A stretch of 64,000 nt of DNA from Schistocerca nitens (Eukaryota; Arthropoda; Insecta; Orthoptera; Acrididae): assembly GCF_023898315.1 (NCBI RefSeq), contig NC_064619.1:477875376-477939375 (forward strand), in the 5' to 3' direction. The notes beneath the pieces were generated by a model. That model had not been told where the DNA came from. It searched no databases and worked only from the letters and a program-made list of their open reading frames with translations. A program made the position numbers and the translations under genes. The number at the start of each line of letters is the position of its first letter. The first letter of the stretch is position 1. Positions 23,667 through 33,959 of this stretch are shown here, in pieces.

Positions 23667-25530
23667 CAAACCCATTACAGTCTTGAAATACTTATTGTAG
23701 AATTCAGCACTGTTGTCAGTTTTCAGGTTATGTGAGTATTGGTTCATTCCTGTCTGCAGCAGCTGTTCAGATGCCTATGTAATCTCATCACTTGTCTTTC
23801 CTTTATCAGACAGACCACATGTGAATTGGGAATAGATATCTTTAACCATTCATAAATATTTAAAATCTCTATTCACCCATGTGCACTGTCACACAATGAC
23901 AAGATCTGCCTGCCATAAATCATCCAAACATTTTATTATAATATGTCTACAAGGGAATCTTTCCTGTGCTGGCATATGTAATTCATGATCAAATTTCTTA
24001 TCATTTTTACCCAATGATTTGCCTTTCCCATAGTTCTGAAGTTACTGTTATAATTTAATTCGAGTGAGCTATATTTCCCATGCTGGCTGATGCTGTAAGC
24101 AATTGTACCCAATCTATTATTATATTCAGCTAATCGTAGTATACATACTTAAGAGGTAGAATGGTCATTTTCTTCTGCTGGCTGCCAGTCCTCTCACTGA
24201 TACTATGACCAACTTCTAATACTAATTTAATAATGTTCCTGTATTTCCCACTGGTTGAGCTTGCCAGTTCTCCATTGAGCTTCTTAGAACACATGTCAAA
24301 TGTAATATATCACTGTACTTTGGTACATCTTTCAGTAAATAATTCTCATGTTTCCTTGCTATTAGGAATATTATATTCAGTAAATCAGGTGTGATTTTTC
24401 AACCTTGTTGACCTTTATATTTACCACATTAATTAACTGCAGATTCGTTCTAGTACTTTCTTCAAGACCATTTTTCTTCTTAATATTTACTGGAGGATTT
24501 ATTTTAGATCTACCACTGTTTCTTCTATTTCATGGAAGTTAACAGTTACCACCTGCATTCCATTACCCAATGTCTGCATTTCCATAATCAGCAAGTAAGA
24601 GTTTCGTTGATAGCTTCTAATGTTCCTTCTGTTTCATGAATCTTTACAGTTATCATTTGCGTGACATTGCTCAACGACTGCATTTCCATAGTATGATGAT
24701 TAAAAGTTTCGTCCATAGCCTGATTTTTCGCGTTCATAAACGGATGAATGTTTTTTGTATGTATAGCCCTCTTATTGTCCTGAAAGCTCAACATATGTCT
24801 GAACACAGTCATTGCATATTGTACACTAACACTATTTTTTAATAACAAGAAGTTTTTCCTATACCACCCATCATTTGATTTTCTAGGTTTGTCAGCATTT
24901 GGAAACCGATACTGCATATAATTCCAGAATTTTGCACCAATGTTTATAAATACATTGAACAACATGTACATGCACTTGGCAATAAAGCCTTAAATACGTA
25001 TTGCACTATTTGAAAGTGATGATGAAGTTAGTATTATTACAAACTAACTGCTTTTGAATTCAGAAATGCATCTGGCTCAAATAAACAACATCCACTTTGA
25101 CATGTTAGCCAAAGCAGAAATATCTATGTATCTTGTCCTGATTCTCCGCACTGGCATCATCAAATAAAAATATGGTGTTTGGTGTTACCTTTTCTGGTGG
25201 TAGGATATCACTGGTTTCGCTGAATGTCTGGTATGTAACTTCATCAATATCATGTAACATTTCCTGTAATAGCTGGTATTTTGGCTGAAATAATGTTTTT
25301 GAAAATATATATACACATTCGAATCGAATCCCCGCAGGATATGTTAACAGTGACATAACAAGATTAGTCTTTCCACATCCTGAATATCCCACAATTAAAG
25401 CATGGATATCATTGGGAAGTAACAATCCATTTTTCTTCATATTCTTCCTCAGGTTTCCAGAATCACTGTAGGACCAGTCTGTTACTACAAGCTCCTCATG
25501 ATGGTGGTGTTTCGTCCACTCAGCCAAGGT

Positions 25531-26223
25531 GACGGCTATGTATTTATATAGTGTACTAGCGTTTTTATATATACATAATAATAACGCACATGAGACTTAC
25601 TTGCTGATTTTTTTAATTTTTTATAAACCCTTACATTTTGCTAGGTATTTTGATGTACTTAAACACGAATATAACTCCATGCAAGTATCTGGCACAGTTG
25701 TGCTATATATGGTTCCATCCACTGATAAGCACTAAGTGTCGTACAGCTGAGCTCCAGTGGGAGAGGAGTGCTTACTGTGCTAGCTCCAGTAAATTGATCC
25801 ATAATTTCTCTGAGGATCTGCGGGCACTAGGTTGCCAGTTAAGTCTATGGCCTAGCGCCTGCTGGATCCCATGACTAGGATACATTAAATTTTTGAAGAT
25901 AGATCCCTGCATGTATGTACACTCGCTCTCATTATAGATATTTCTTGTTCGGAAGTATTTTGCTGTAACTATATGGTTTCCAACTCTACTGATGGCGACT
26001 GTGCACTTCCACAGAACACTGAGCAACCTGCTCTGAGTTATCACACAGACAGTTCTACTCATCGCTGCAAAGTATTACTTTGGCATCACTATGTTTAAGG
26101 TTTCTGAATACCACTACTAGAAAGAACTCACAGCCTGAAGACATCCCATTACTGACAATCTTACATCTCCTGATGTTTAAATCGTCCATAATGTTGAGTA
26201 GAAGTATTTTTTGTACGTCAGGT
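25531..26223. other. Unrecognised sequence
   Basis: About 0.7 kb beyond the ATPase end of the Polinton fossil. It may hold that element's terminus, but I see no inverted repeat. No gene recognised. Confidence 0.3.
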
Positions 26224-26236
26224 ACTTATTTTTCAC

Positions 26237-26474
26237 CGAGCGAGGTGGCGCAGTGGTTAGCACACTGGACTCGCATTCGGGAGGACGACGGTTCAATCCC
26301 GCGTCCGGCCATCCTGATTTAGGCTTTCCGTGATTTCCCTAAATCGCTCCAGGCAAATGCCGGGATGGTTCCTTTGAAAGGGCACGGCCGAGTTCCTTCC
26401 CCGTCCTTCCGTAATCCGATGAGACCGATGACCTCGCAGTTTGGTCTCTTCCCCCCACACAACCAACCAACCAA
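26237..26474 (+). mobile_element. SINE2 (tRNA-headed), complete
   Basis: The head CGAGCGAGGTGGCGCAGTGG with the B-box GGTTCAATCCC is followed by the conserved body (CCGTGATTTCCCTAAATCG) and an AACCAACCAACCAA tail. The perfect 13-bp TSD ACTTATTTTTCAC lies at 26224-26236 and 26475-26487. This is the cleanest copy of the family in the window. Confidence 0.95.
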
Positions 26475-26778
26475 ACTTATTTTTCACTACAACTGCAAGG
26501 GAGAAGAAGAGGTATAAATATATCTGTTTTCTGATTACATCCATTTCTTATCAGCACTAATACTTACATAGCTGCTTCCTTGGTGTAGTGAGAGTAGCTA
26601 AATAGTACGACATGATTTGCTGAAGGTAATTCACTCACGTGACTGGACGATTAAAATGCTGATGTTTTTTCGCTAGCACTATTGCAACATTTGAATCATA
26701 CAAAGGCTAAAGGTGCAATGAGTGCAGTGGTCAGGTAATCGCCACAGTAGCAATGAATAACGTCCTCATGTGTTTTGA

Positions 26779-26997
26779 TGGTTGGTTGGTTGGTTTGGGG
26801 AAGGAGATCAGACAGCGTGGTCATCGGTCTCATCGGATTAGGGAAGGATGGGGAAGGAAGTCGGCCGTGCCCTTTCAGAGGAACCATGCCGGCATTTGCC
26901 TGGAGTGATTTAGGGAAATCACGGAAAACCTAAATCAGGATGGCCGGACGCGGGATTGAACCGTCGTCCTTCCGAATGCGAGTCCAGTGTGTAACCA
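26779..26997 (-). mobile_element. SINE2, minus-strand copy lacking the first ~20 bp
   Basis: Same family as the copy at 26237, in reverse orientation, starting with the TTGGTTGGTTGG tail complement. The perfect 14-bp TSD CTCATGTGTTTTGA lies at 26765-26778 and 26998-27011. The 5' head (GCGAGGTGGCGC) is missing although a TSD is present, so it inserted already truncated. Confidence 0.93.
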
Positions 26998-27029
26998 CTC
27001 ATGTGTTTTGACACTGAGACTTCACACTG

Positions 27030-27577
27030 TAGGACATTCGCTGTCACAGCTAATTTGTGTGAAGGCAGTGAACGTATTACAGATGTTGCGACTGCGGATA
27101 CAACTACTTGTGGATGGAAATCGCTGCTGCTGCAGCAGGGTTATGATAATTGTGAATGCAGGACTCGGGTATAGTCAAGAAATCACCTTAGCAGAGGTGT
27201 GTTAACAATTCTACAGCAATTCATTACTCCGGAATGGTACACACTGGTTCCACTTGAAGATTATGGATTTACTGCTCAAGAGGACTGCTTCGATGTGTAT
27301 TACATATACTTTTGGCTAAAACCGGAAAACGTGTAACTTGCTCATTGATGTTTATGAGAAATTTGCAAAAAGATGGTGGTGTCTGAATGCTGTTGATAAT
27401 TACTTGTTTCTAACCCAACTTACATCACGACAGTGTGATCTCTCATATGGATTTCATTTCCTACCTCAAATATTTAAAAATGAGTCTGTCGTTTCTGAAT
27501 ATGAACTCTGCTATAAGTACTATAATGTGAATGGACAACGTCAAACTGATGGACCACGACACTTTATAATGCATTGT
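27030..27577 (+). other. Coding-like trace of unknown family
   Basis: The plus strand has protein-like segments in more than one frame: QFITPEWYTLVPLEDYGFTA near 27215-27275, then in the 27338-27613 frame WWCLNAVDNYLFLTQL, SYGFHFLPQIFK and GPRHFIMHCVG, where a SINE interrupts it. After the SINE, CRKRD continues in line. The aromatic-rich, evenly composed text looks like decayed real protein. I cannot name the family. It could be another gene of the nearby Polinton-type element in opposite orientation, or an unrelated transposon gene. Confidence 0.35.
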
Positions 27578-27588
27578 GTAGGATGTAG

Positions 27589-27819
27589 CCGGCCGAAGTG
27601 GCCATGCGGTTAAAGGCGCTGCAGTCTGGAACCGCGAGACCGCTACGGTCGCAGGTTCGAATCCTGCCTCGGGCATGGATGTTTGTGATGTCCTTAGGTT
27701 AGTTAGGTTTAACTAGTTCTAAGTTCTAGGGGACTAATGACCTCAGCAGTTGAGTCCCATAGTGCTCAGAGCCATTTGAACCAAATCATAGTGCTCAGAG
27801 CCATTTGAACCATTTTTTT
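27589..27819 (+). mobile_element. SINE1 with duplicated 3' end
   Basis: tRNA-like head CCGGCCGAAGTGGCCATGCG and B-box GGTTCGAATCC. The terminal block CATAGTGCTCAGAGCCATTT occurs twice in tandem (27759 and 27787). The TSD GTAGGATGTAG lies at 27578-27588 and 27820-27830. Confidence 0.94.
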
Positions 27820-27830
27820 GTAGGATGTAG

Positions 27831-28330
27831 AAAACGAGACTAATAAAAAAATTCTTATTACAAGTGCTGTTTTGGTCATAAAATGTGTGTGCTTAGCAAA
27901 GGTTAAATCAGTCTGTCATATTAATGGTGCTGCTGCTGCATATGAATCTAGTATTATACCGACTGAGCTATAATGATTACATATGTTATTCACCTTTACT
28001 TTTAATGAATATGGCAATACAGAGCATGATTCTTTTTCTCAGTACGATTTTACAGTGCATTAGCAATCCAAACGATAAAGCTCGTCTGGGGCAATTATTG
28101 GACCCAATTATATAAGCATTTTTTAGGCGTCTGGGGAGTGGTGCCCATAACCTCTTTCGAAACTAGAGTTACTGTTCACAACATTATAGAAGACAAGGTG
28201 TAATAACGTGTCTCTGTGGCGTGAACTATGATGATGTCATTTGCAGACAGGTTTTCGTACAAGAAAAACTGCTCTTTGCAAAACTTTTTATTCGTTTTTA
28301 CACATGGGCAATGCATTCCAACAAATGAAA
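27831..28330. other. Unrecognised sequence
   Basis: Nothing I can support. It is AT-rich, with short ORFs only. Confidence 0.3.
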
Positions 28331-28600
28331 TCACATGACGCCCTCTGTTCCACATTTTGAAGAATAGGGCGCCCGGCTTTCCTTGTGAATCTGCTGCACG
28401 TCATTCTCAATCACTGCGATCCGCTCCCTCTTCTTCCGCGGCGGAAACCGAACTACAGTTCCCACAAGCTCAGGCACAATTGCTGAAAATATCCTCAATA
28501 CAGTTTGTGGAATATTGCAACAACAGCAAATTGCTTCAATTGCATCCTCAGCACTGCAAATAGAACTCGCCTGTATGTCATCACTTTCACCATCACGTTG
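28331..28600 (-). pseudogene. Possible PIF/Harbinger transposase fragment
   Basis: The minus-strand stretch IPQTVLRIFSAIVPELVG followed by VVRFPPRKKRERIAVIENDV resembles the helix-turn-helix-to-DDE linker of HARBI1-type transposases, where an SQSTVSRVV helix is followed by a KFP motif. It is cut off before the first catalytic Asp. No terminal repeats were identified. Other HTH-containing proteins remain possible. Confidence 0.4.
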
Positions 28601-29304
28601 TGTTGTGGAAGAAGAATACAATAAAAGACACTGATCACATTGCAGTGCAATGTGAGACTACTACCCTTTTTCAGATACTTACAGTTGATGTCTTCTGTCG
28701 TCATTGACAGGTCACAAATACAGCAAGATAACGCTGTGCATGGATATTTTTTAAAAAAACTTCACAGCAATCGTGGATTTTATCTCTTAGCAGATCACAG
28801 CTTCACACCGTCTTTATAGACTGCCACGAGCACATCCGCTAGCGCTGGACTAGTAACAACAGCAACAAAAATAAAACCCAAGGGATGTTGTCATACAATC
28901 ATAATAATAATGACAGGTAAATAAATAGGTACTACGATTGTTTAGGCTTCTTGTGTGGTAGGAGACTGGATAGGCATATTAGGAACGGCTTACAATTCCA
29001 ACACATACAATACGATGAGTTTGTGGACCCAATCATGGAATGCTTCTTCCTGCCGTTCTGCTGTACTGCCATTATTTGCTAAACCGTATTCTGCCTGTCT
29101 ACGGTTTTACACTCCTCTGCCATCATGCCCCTCCAGTCTTGATGTAGAAAGTTGTGAGCACATTTCTCTGCTAGTGTTTACAACAAATACGCTTGTAAAA
29201 TTCTTCCTTGCTCAATACAAGAGTTTCCTCAAGTGAACGCATGACTGCAGACAGAGATGAAATTACAGCGTTATCAACGAGATGGGTGCTGAAAAAAACA
29301 ATTA
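28601..29304. other. Unrecognised sequence
   Basis: No gene or repeat recognised between the Harbinger-like fragment and the Tc1 element. Confidence 0.3.
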
Positions 29305-29306
29305 TA

Positions 29307-30708
29307 CGCTACTGGCCACTAAAATTGCTACACCACGAAGATTACGTTCTACAGACGCGAAATTTTACCTTCAAGAAGATGCTGTGATATGCAAATGATT
29401 AGCTTTTCAGAGCATTCACACAAGGTTGGCGCCGGTGGCGACATCTACAACGTGCTGACATGAGGAAAGTTTCCAACCGATTTCTCATACACAAAGAGCA
29501 GTTGACCGACGTTGCCTGGTGAAACGTTGTTGTGATGCCTCGTGTAAGGAGGAGAAATGCGTACCATCACGTTTCCGACTTTGATAAACGTCGGATTTTA
29601 GCCTATCGCGATTGCGGTTTATCGTATAGCGACATTGCTGCTCGCGTTGGTCGAGATCCAATGACTGTTAGCAGAATATGGAATCGGTGGGTTCAGGAGG
29701 CAAATACGGAACGCCGTGCTGGATCCCAAATGTCTCGTATCACTACCAGTCGAGATGACAGGCATCTTATCCGCATGGCTGTAACGGATCGTGTAGCCAC
29801 GTCTCGATCCCTGAGTCAACAGGTGGGGACGTTTGCAAGACAACAACCATCTGCACGAACAGTTCGACGACGTTTGCAGCAGCATGGACAATCAGCTCGG
29901 AGACCATGGCTGCGGTTACCCTTGACGCTGCATCACAGAGAGGAGCGCCTGCGATGGTGTACTCAACGACGAGCCTGGATGCACGAATGGCAAAACGTCA
30001 TTTTTTCGGATGAATCCAGGTTCTGTTTACAGCATCATGATGGTCACATCCGTGTTTGGCGACATCGCAGTGAACGCACATTGGAAGCGCGTATTCGTCA
30101 TCGCCATACTGGCGTATCACCCGGCATGATGGTAGGGGTGCCATTGGTTACACGTCTCGGTCACCTCTTGTTCGCATTGACGGCACTTTGAACAGTGGAC
30201 GTTACATTTCAGATTTATTACGACCCGTGGCTCTACCCTTCATTCGATCCCTGCAAAACCGTACATTTCAGCAGGATAATGCACGACCGCATGTTTCAGG
30301 TCTTGTACGGACCTTTCTGGATACAGAAAATGTTCGACTGCTGCCCTGGCCAGCACATTCTCCAGATTTCTCACCAATTGAAAACGTCTGGCCAATGGTG
30401 GCCGAGCAACTGGCTCGTCACAATACGCCAGTCACTGCTCTTGATGAACTGTGGTATCGTGTTGAAGCTGCATGGGCAGCTGTACCTGTACACGCCATCC
30501 AAGCTCTGTTTGACCCAATGCCCAGGCATATCAAGGCCGTTATTACAGCCAGAGTTGGTTGCTCTGGATACTGAGTTCTCAGGATCTATGCATCCAAATT
30601 GCGTGAAAATGTAATCGCATGTCAGGTTAGTATAATATATTTGTCCAATGAATACCCGTTTATCATCTGCATTTCTTCTTGGTGTAGCGATTTTAATGGC
30701 CAGTAGTG
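29307..30708 (+). mobile_element. Tc1-like transposon 2, nearly whole
   Basis: This 1402-bp element has inverted repeats of about 35 bp (left CTACTGGCCACTAAAATTGC, right the inverse of CTACTGGCCATTAAAATCGC) and TA duplications at 29305-29306 and 30709-30710. It contains a single transposase gene at 29532-30574. The ends are well matched and the coding region is almost undamaged, so it is among the youngest DNA elements in the window. Confidence 0.95.
29532..30574 (+). pseudogene. Tc1-family transposase, one frameshift
   Basis: Cut-and-paste transposase split into two overlapping ORFs, 29532-30191 and 30188-30574. The N-terminal ~120 residues carry a paired-like helix-turn-helix DNA-binding domain (LSYSDIAARVGRDPMTVSRI, then the linker and a second HTH). 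The DDE domain has D160 of the first ORF (NVIFSDESRF), then FQQDNARPH and SPIENVW in the second ORF, with 34 residues between the second Asp and the Glu (DD34E). The frames join at 30130-30190, where one base has been lost in the region normally reading MVWGAIGY (GTAGGGG in place of GTATGGGG). Everything else is open, so one frameshift is the only coding lesion I see. Start choice: MMPRVRRRNAYHH is the first Met after the 5' terminal region. Confidence 0.93.
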
Positions 30709-30859
30709 TAACAGCACCAATTTCAGAAATATATTTGGCAATATAATTTTTTTTACAAATACTGATATTTGCAAACACTTACTGGCTATTTGCTGGTCGA
30801 TAGTACGATCTGGCACTACAAACAGGGGTAAAGATATATAGAAGGTTGATCAGAATTCT

Positions 30860-31415
30860 CTTCGATATCCTGCTAATGCTTTGGAGAAAGCGAACCAAAG
30901 ACTGCAAATTTATTGGCAGACCACATATAAAATGGAACACATCTACTACAGAGCCTGCCTACATGACATTTGTCTGTCCTCTTCTGGTGTGCTGCTGTAT
31001 AGAGTTGGCTCTCCATCAGATAGGATTGACAGAGGATTTCGAAAAAGTTCAAAGAAGGGCAGTTCGTTTTGTATTATCGCGAAATAGGGGAAAGAGTGCC
31101 ACTGATACGATACATGAACTGAGATGGCAATCATTAAGACAAAGGCATTATTCGTTGTGGCAGGATTTTCTGGTGAAATTTTAATCACCAACTTTCTCCT
31201 CTGAATGATAAAATATTTTGTTGGCACCCATCTACACAGGGGAAAATGATCATCATAATAAAATAAGAGAAATCAGAGCACACAAAGGAAAATTTAAGTA
31301 TTCGTTTTTTCTGCACCCTGTTTCGGCATGGATTGATAGAGAAATAGTTTCAATGAACTTTCTGCCAGGAGCTTAGCAGTGAACTGAAGAGTAATCATGT
31401 AGATGCAGATGCAGA
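30860..31415 (+). mobile_element. CR1/L2/Jockey-like LINE, 3' end only
   Basis: The plus strand encodes the C-terminal region of ORF2: TEDFEKVQRRAVRFVLSRNR and TIHELRWQSLRQRHYSLWQD, matching the equivalent QRKAARFV and LQWRTLQERR segment of the 50.6-53.7 kb LINE. Non-coding 3' sequence follows, ending in a degenerate GATGCA/GTAGATG tail at 31397-31415. Upstream similarity continues in shifted frames to about 30860. It is 5'-truncated and broken. Confidence 0.75.
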
Positions 31416-31429
31416 ATAGCCTGAACTGT

Positions 31430-31516
31430 GTAAACCAAGTAGCCAGTCAGTACATAGGCTCAGAGCCGCCATTCTGTTCTACTGGCACCAAGCTCAAAAG
31501 TATCCAAACGATCTGA
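31430..31516 (-). repeat. ~90-bp satellite monomer, reverse orientation
   Basis: Contains GCCGCCATTCTGTTCTACTG and CTCAAAAGTATC, the inverse of the GATACTTTTGAGCATGGCGC and ACAAGATGGCGG core seen at 33.2-33.6 kb. It directly abuts the Penelope-like element. Confidence 0.75.
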
Positions 31517-31521
31517 ATTGT

Positions 31522-32398
31522 CAAACTGCCTGTTGGTTTCGGTCTCGGGTTCTTCGGCCGACGTTCGCCTGAAGATTTTTCGGACGTTTCGCCAGCACGA
31601 GTGGCTGGCATTGTCAAAGCTTCACCCTCCATTGCCGGTGGTGAACTGGAGCCGAGCTCGCGGCCGCAGACTTATATGTACCTGGCGCGCCTACGTCCGA
31701 AGGCTTCTCTGCGGTCATTTCCGGTGCGGTTCTCCTCTTGCTACCTGCGACGTTCGTTCGCTGCTGTACGGGAAGCCAGGATCTGTTTACCTTGAGGCTT
31801 TCCTCTTTCTTGTTGAAGCTGTTCTCGTGGGGCCCACTTGCAATGCCGGGAATATACCGCATACCATGCACATGCGGAAAAGTTTATGTTGGTATGACTG
31901 GACGATCAATCAACACCAGGATTACAGAACTTAAAAGACTTTGCAGGTTGGGGCAGGTGGAGAAATCGGCTGTGGCAGAGCACGCGCTGTGCGAGACCGA
32001 CCACGTAGAACTATTCGCCAACACGAAGTTCTGGCTGTAGAAAAGAACTATCACTCCCGCTTGTTCAGAGAGGCTGTAGAAATACACAAACACGAGAACA
32101 ACTTCAACAAGAAAGAGGAAAGCCTCAAGGTAAACAGATCCTGGCTTCCCGTGCAGCAGCGAACGAACGTTGCAGGTAGCAAGAGGAGAATCGCACCGGA
32201 AATGATCGCGGAGAAGCCCTCGGACGTTGGCGCGCCAGGTACATATAGTCTGCGGCCGCAAGCTCGGCTTCAGTCCACCACTAGCAATGGAGGGTGAAAC
32301 TTTGACAATGACAGCCACTCGTGCTGGCGAAACGTCAGAAAAATCATCATGCGAACGTCGGCCGAAGAACAAGAGACAGAACCCAACAGGCAGTTTGT
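31522..32398 (+). mobile_element. Penelope-like element fragment with 308-bp inverted arms
   Basis: The central ORF (31842-32040) has IYRIPCTCGKVYVGMTGRS and EKSAVAEHAL, a GIY-YIG-type endonuclease as found at the C-terminus of Penelope-like retroelements. Past its stop, another frame keeps YHSRLFREAVEIHKH and NRSWLPVQQR, the usual C-terminal tail. The flanking arms 31522-31829 and 32091-32398 are inverted copies of each other with high identity, and the right arm overlaps the coding tail. Penelope-like elements are known to carry LTR-like repeats, sometimes inverted, reaching into the coding region. The reverse transcriptase is absent, so only the 3' end plus an inverted copy is present. Confidence 0.8.
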
Positions 32399-32439
32399 CA
32401 ACAAGTGGCCACGAAAGCCTTAATAATTTTGGATCTGAA

Positions 32440-32610
32440 TTGTGTGAAAGAAACAGCCAATCAATGCATAGCTCCAGAGTGGCCATCTTGTTCGCGTATA
32501 CGAAACAGCCAGTCAGTTTGTGGCCCAAAACCGCCATCTTGTTTTATTGGCGCCATGCTCAGAAGTATCTGAATGACCTGAATTGCATAAACCAAACAGC
32601 CTGCCTGTTT
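32440..32610 (-). repeat. ~90-bp satellite, two monomers, reverse orientation
   Basis: Two successive units with GTGGCCATCTTGTTC and ACCGCCATCTTGTTTTATTG, each followed by the CAGCCAGTCAG or CAGCCTGCCTG spacer. They are the inverse of the array at 33.2 kb. Confidence 0.75.
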
Positions 32611-32939
32611 GTTTGGAACTGTCACTCTACCTGCTCAGCATATTATTTCAGCCATGTGTATTTTCACAAATAGTACAGCTAATTTATGTATGAAACATTT
32701 AATTCTTTTTTTTGTGGGGGGGGGGGGGGGAGGGTTCATTGTGCCTATCACTAAGTGTGGTACAAAGATAGAATGTTGTTTGTTGCGAAGGGAGAGACAC
32801 ATAGAACAAGATGGGGTTCATGCTGACTAGACATTTCATTTTAATGGTCAGTAAAATATTGTAGTGTAATTGGCATTGTCGTTTTAGCGACTGGTAAAAT
32901 ACTTGGCTGGGATTGAGACATAGAAATACGTCTGCTTAT

Positions 32940-32941
<2 letters not shown>

Positions 32942-32995
<54 letters not shown>
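32942..32995 (+). repeat. (GT)n microsatellite
   Basis: About 26 GT dinucleotides. The adjoining ORF of alternating Cys and Val codons is an artefact of this repeat. A 19-20 base G-rich run also lies near 32717-32735. Confidence 0.97.
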
Positions 32996-33002
<7 letters not shown>

Positions 33003-33236
33003 CTTTTGTGTCTGTCAGGTTTCTAAGAAGTCAGCAAGGTCTCAGACAAGTCCAGACTTGTATGTGTGTTCTGCTAATGAAGTTTTTTCAGACAAGTCGA
33101 GTCCTGACAAATATGTAATCATAGTGTGAAACCACGCTGCTGCTTTCCTCGCCTCTATCTGCCATAGTTAGCTGTTGACAATGATGTGCAGATTTTACTG
33201 GAATACATACTGATTGTCTGTTTCATTTTCACAAAT

Positions 33237-33595
33237 CAGGTTGCTCAGATACTTTTGAGCATGGCGCCAGTAAAACTAGATGGCGGTTTTGGGCTGCATA
33301 CTGACTGGCAGTTTTATTTATCAGTTCAGTTCATTCAGATACTTTTAAGCATGGCACGAATAGAACAAAATGACAGCTTGGGGCTACATGCTGATTGGAT
33401 ATTTCATTTACTCAAGTCAGATCATTCGGCTACTTTGGAGTGTAGCACAAGATGGTGGCTCTGGAGCTACATGCTGATGATTGGCTGTGTCATCTAAGTA
33501 ATTCGGGTTGTCCAGATACGTCTGAGCATAACGCCAATGGAACAAGATGGCGGTTCTGGGCCTACATTCTGATTGTCTGTTTTCCTTATGCAATT
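33237..33595 (+). repeat. ~90-bp satellite, four tandem monomers
   Basis: Units start at 33237, 33327, 33418 and 33504 (lengths 90, 91, 86 and 92). The shared core is TTCAGATACTTTTGAGCATG, then AACAAGATGGCGGTT, then GGGCTACATGCTGATTGGC. Similarity is roughly 70-80% by eye. A related terminal block (CATTTTAAYGGYYNGTAAAATACTGG-like) recurs at about 32836, 33606 and 35380. Confidence 0.85.
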
Positions 33596-33959
33596 CAAGT
33601 CGTTCATTTTAACGTCCATTAAAATACTGGGTTGTGTTTGGCGAAGAGGGCAGAGGAGGGGTGGACGAGGGGAGATAAGAGGCATGATTAAATCTTGTGT
33701 TCAAAGTCAAAGACAATTGCCCTTGTATGTAGGCAGCGCGGGAAATGACGAGGAGGAGTAGGGAAGTGTGGGAAAGGACGATTGTGTGTGACTTCAGGAG
33801 AAGATACTGAAAGTTGGTATTTGGATGTCCTTGAAAAGTAGCCAAAACTAGGGAGGTGAAAGACACCATGCACTGTTTCTTGCTTATATGCACGTGGCAC
33901 CGATACAGGATCGGCTGTAAGTCAGTTGTCAAAAAATACTATTTGGTGTAATAAAACTA

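Larger units (their letters stand above)
14030..25530 (-). mobile_element. Polinton/Maverick-type element, old broken copy
   Basis: Minus-strand fossil carrying the characteristic gene set. From its upstream side the parts are: packaging ATPase (25527-25105, Walker A GYSGCGKTNL and Walker B IFLFDDA); an unassigned ORF (24971-24588); retroviral-type integrase, about 24200-21900 and split by a later LINE; an unassigned small ORF near 21735-21400; a minor-capsid-like segment near 21100-20750; an adenovirus-type cysteine protease near 20653-20387 (FRGVFM then CRIVNLN); a capsid-protein region near 20140-19340 that resumes below a Tc1 insertion; and a family-B DNA polymerase fragment with a zinc-binding Cys/His region near 14400-14040. 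I could not find terminal inverted repeats, so the ends are approximate. The copy has many breaks, probably dozens. It is older than the SINE, Tc1 and RTE-like insertions it contains. Confidence 0.85.

Noticed and set aside
32227-32673. 148-codon plus-strand ORF across the right Penelope arm
   Set aside because: It reads through the inverted arm and satellite units; similar ORFs occur in the left arm on the opposite strand, as expected for an inverted repeat.
32944-33129. ORF of alternating Cys and Val
   Set aside because: It is a direct product of the GT dinucleotide repeat.
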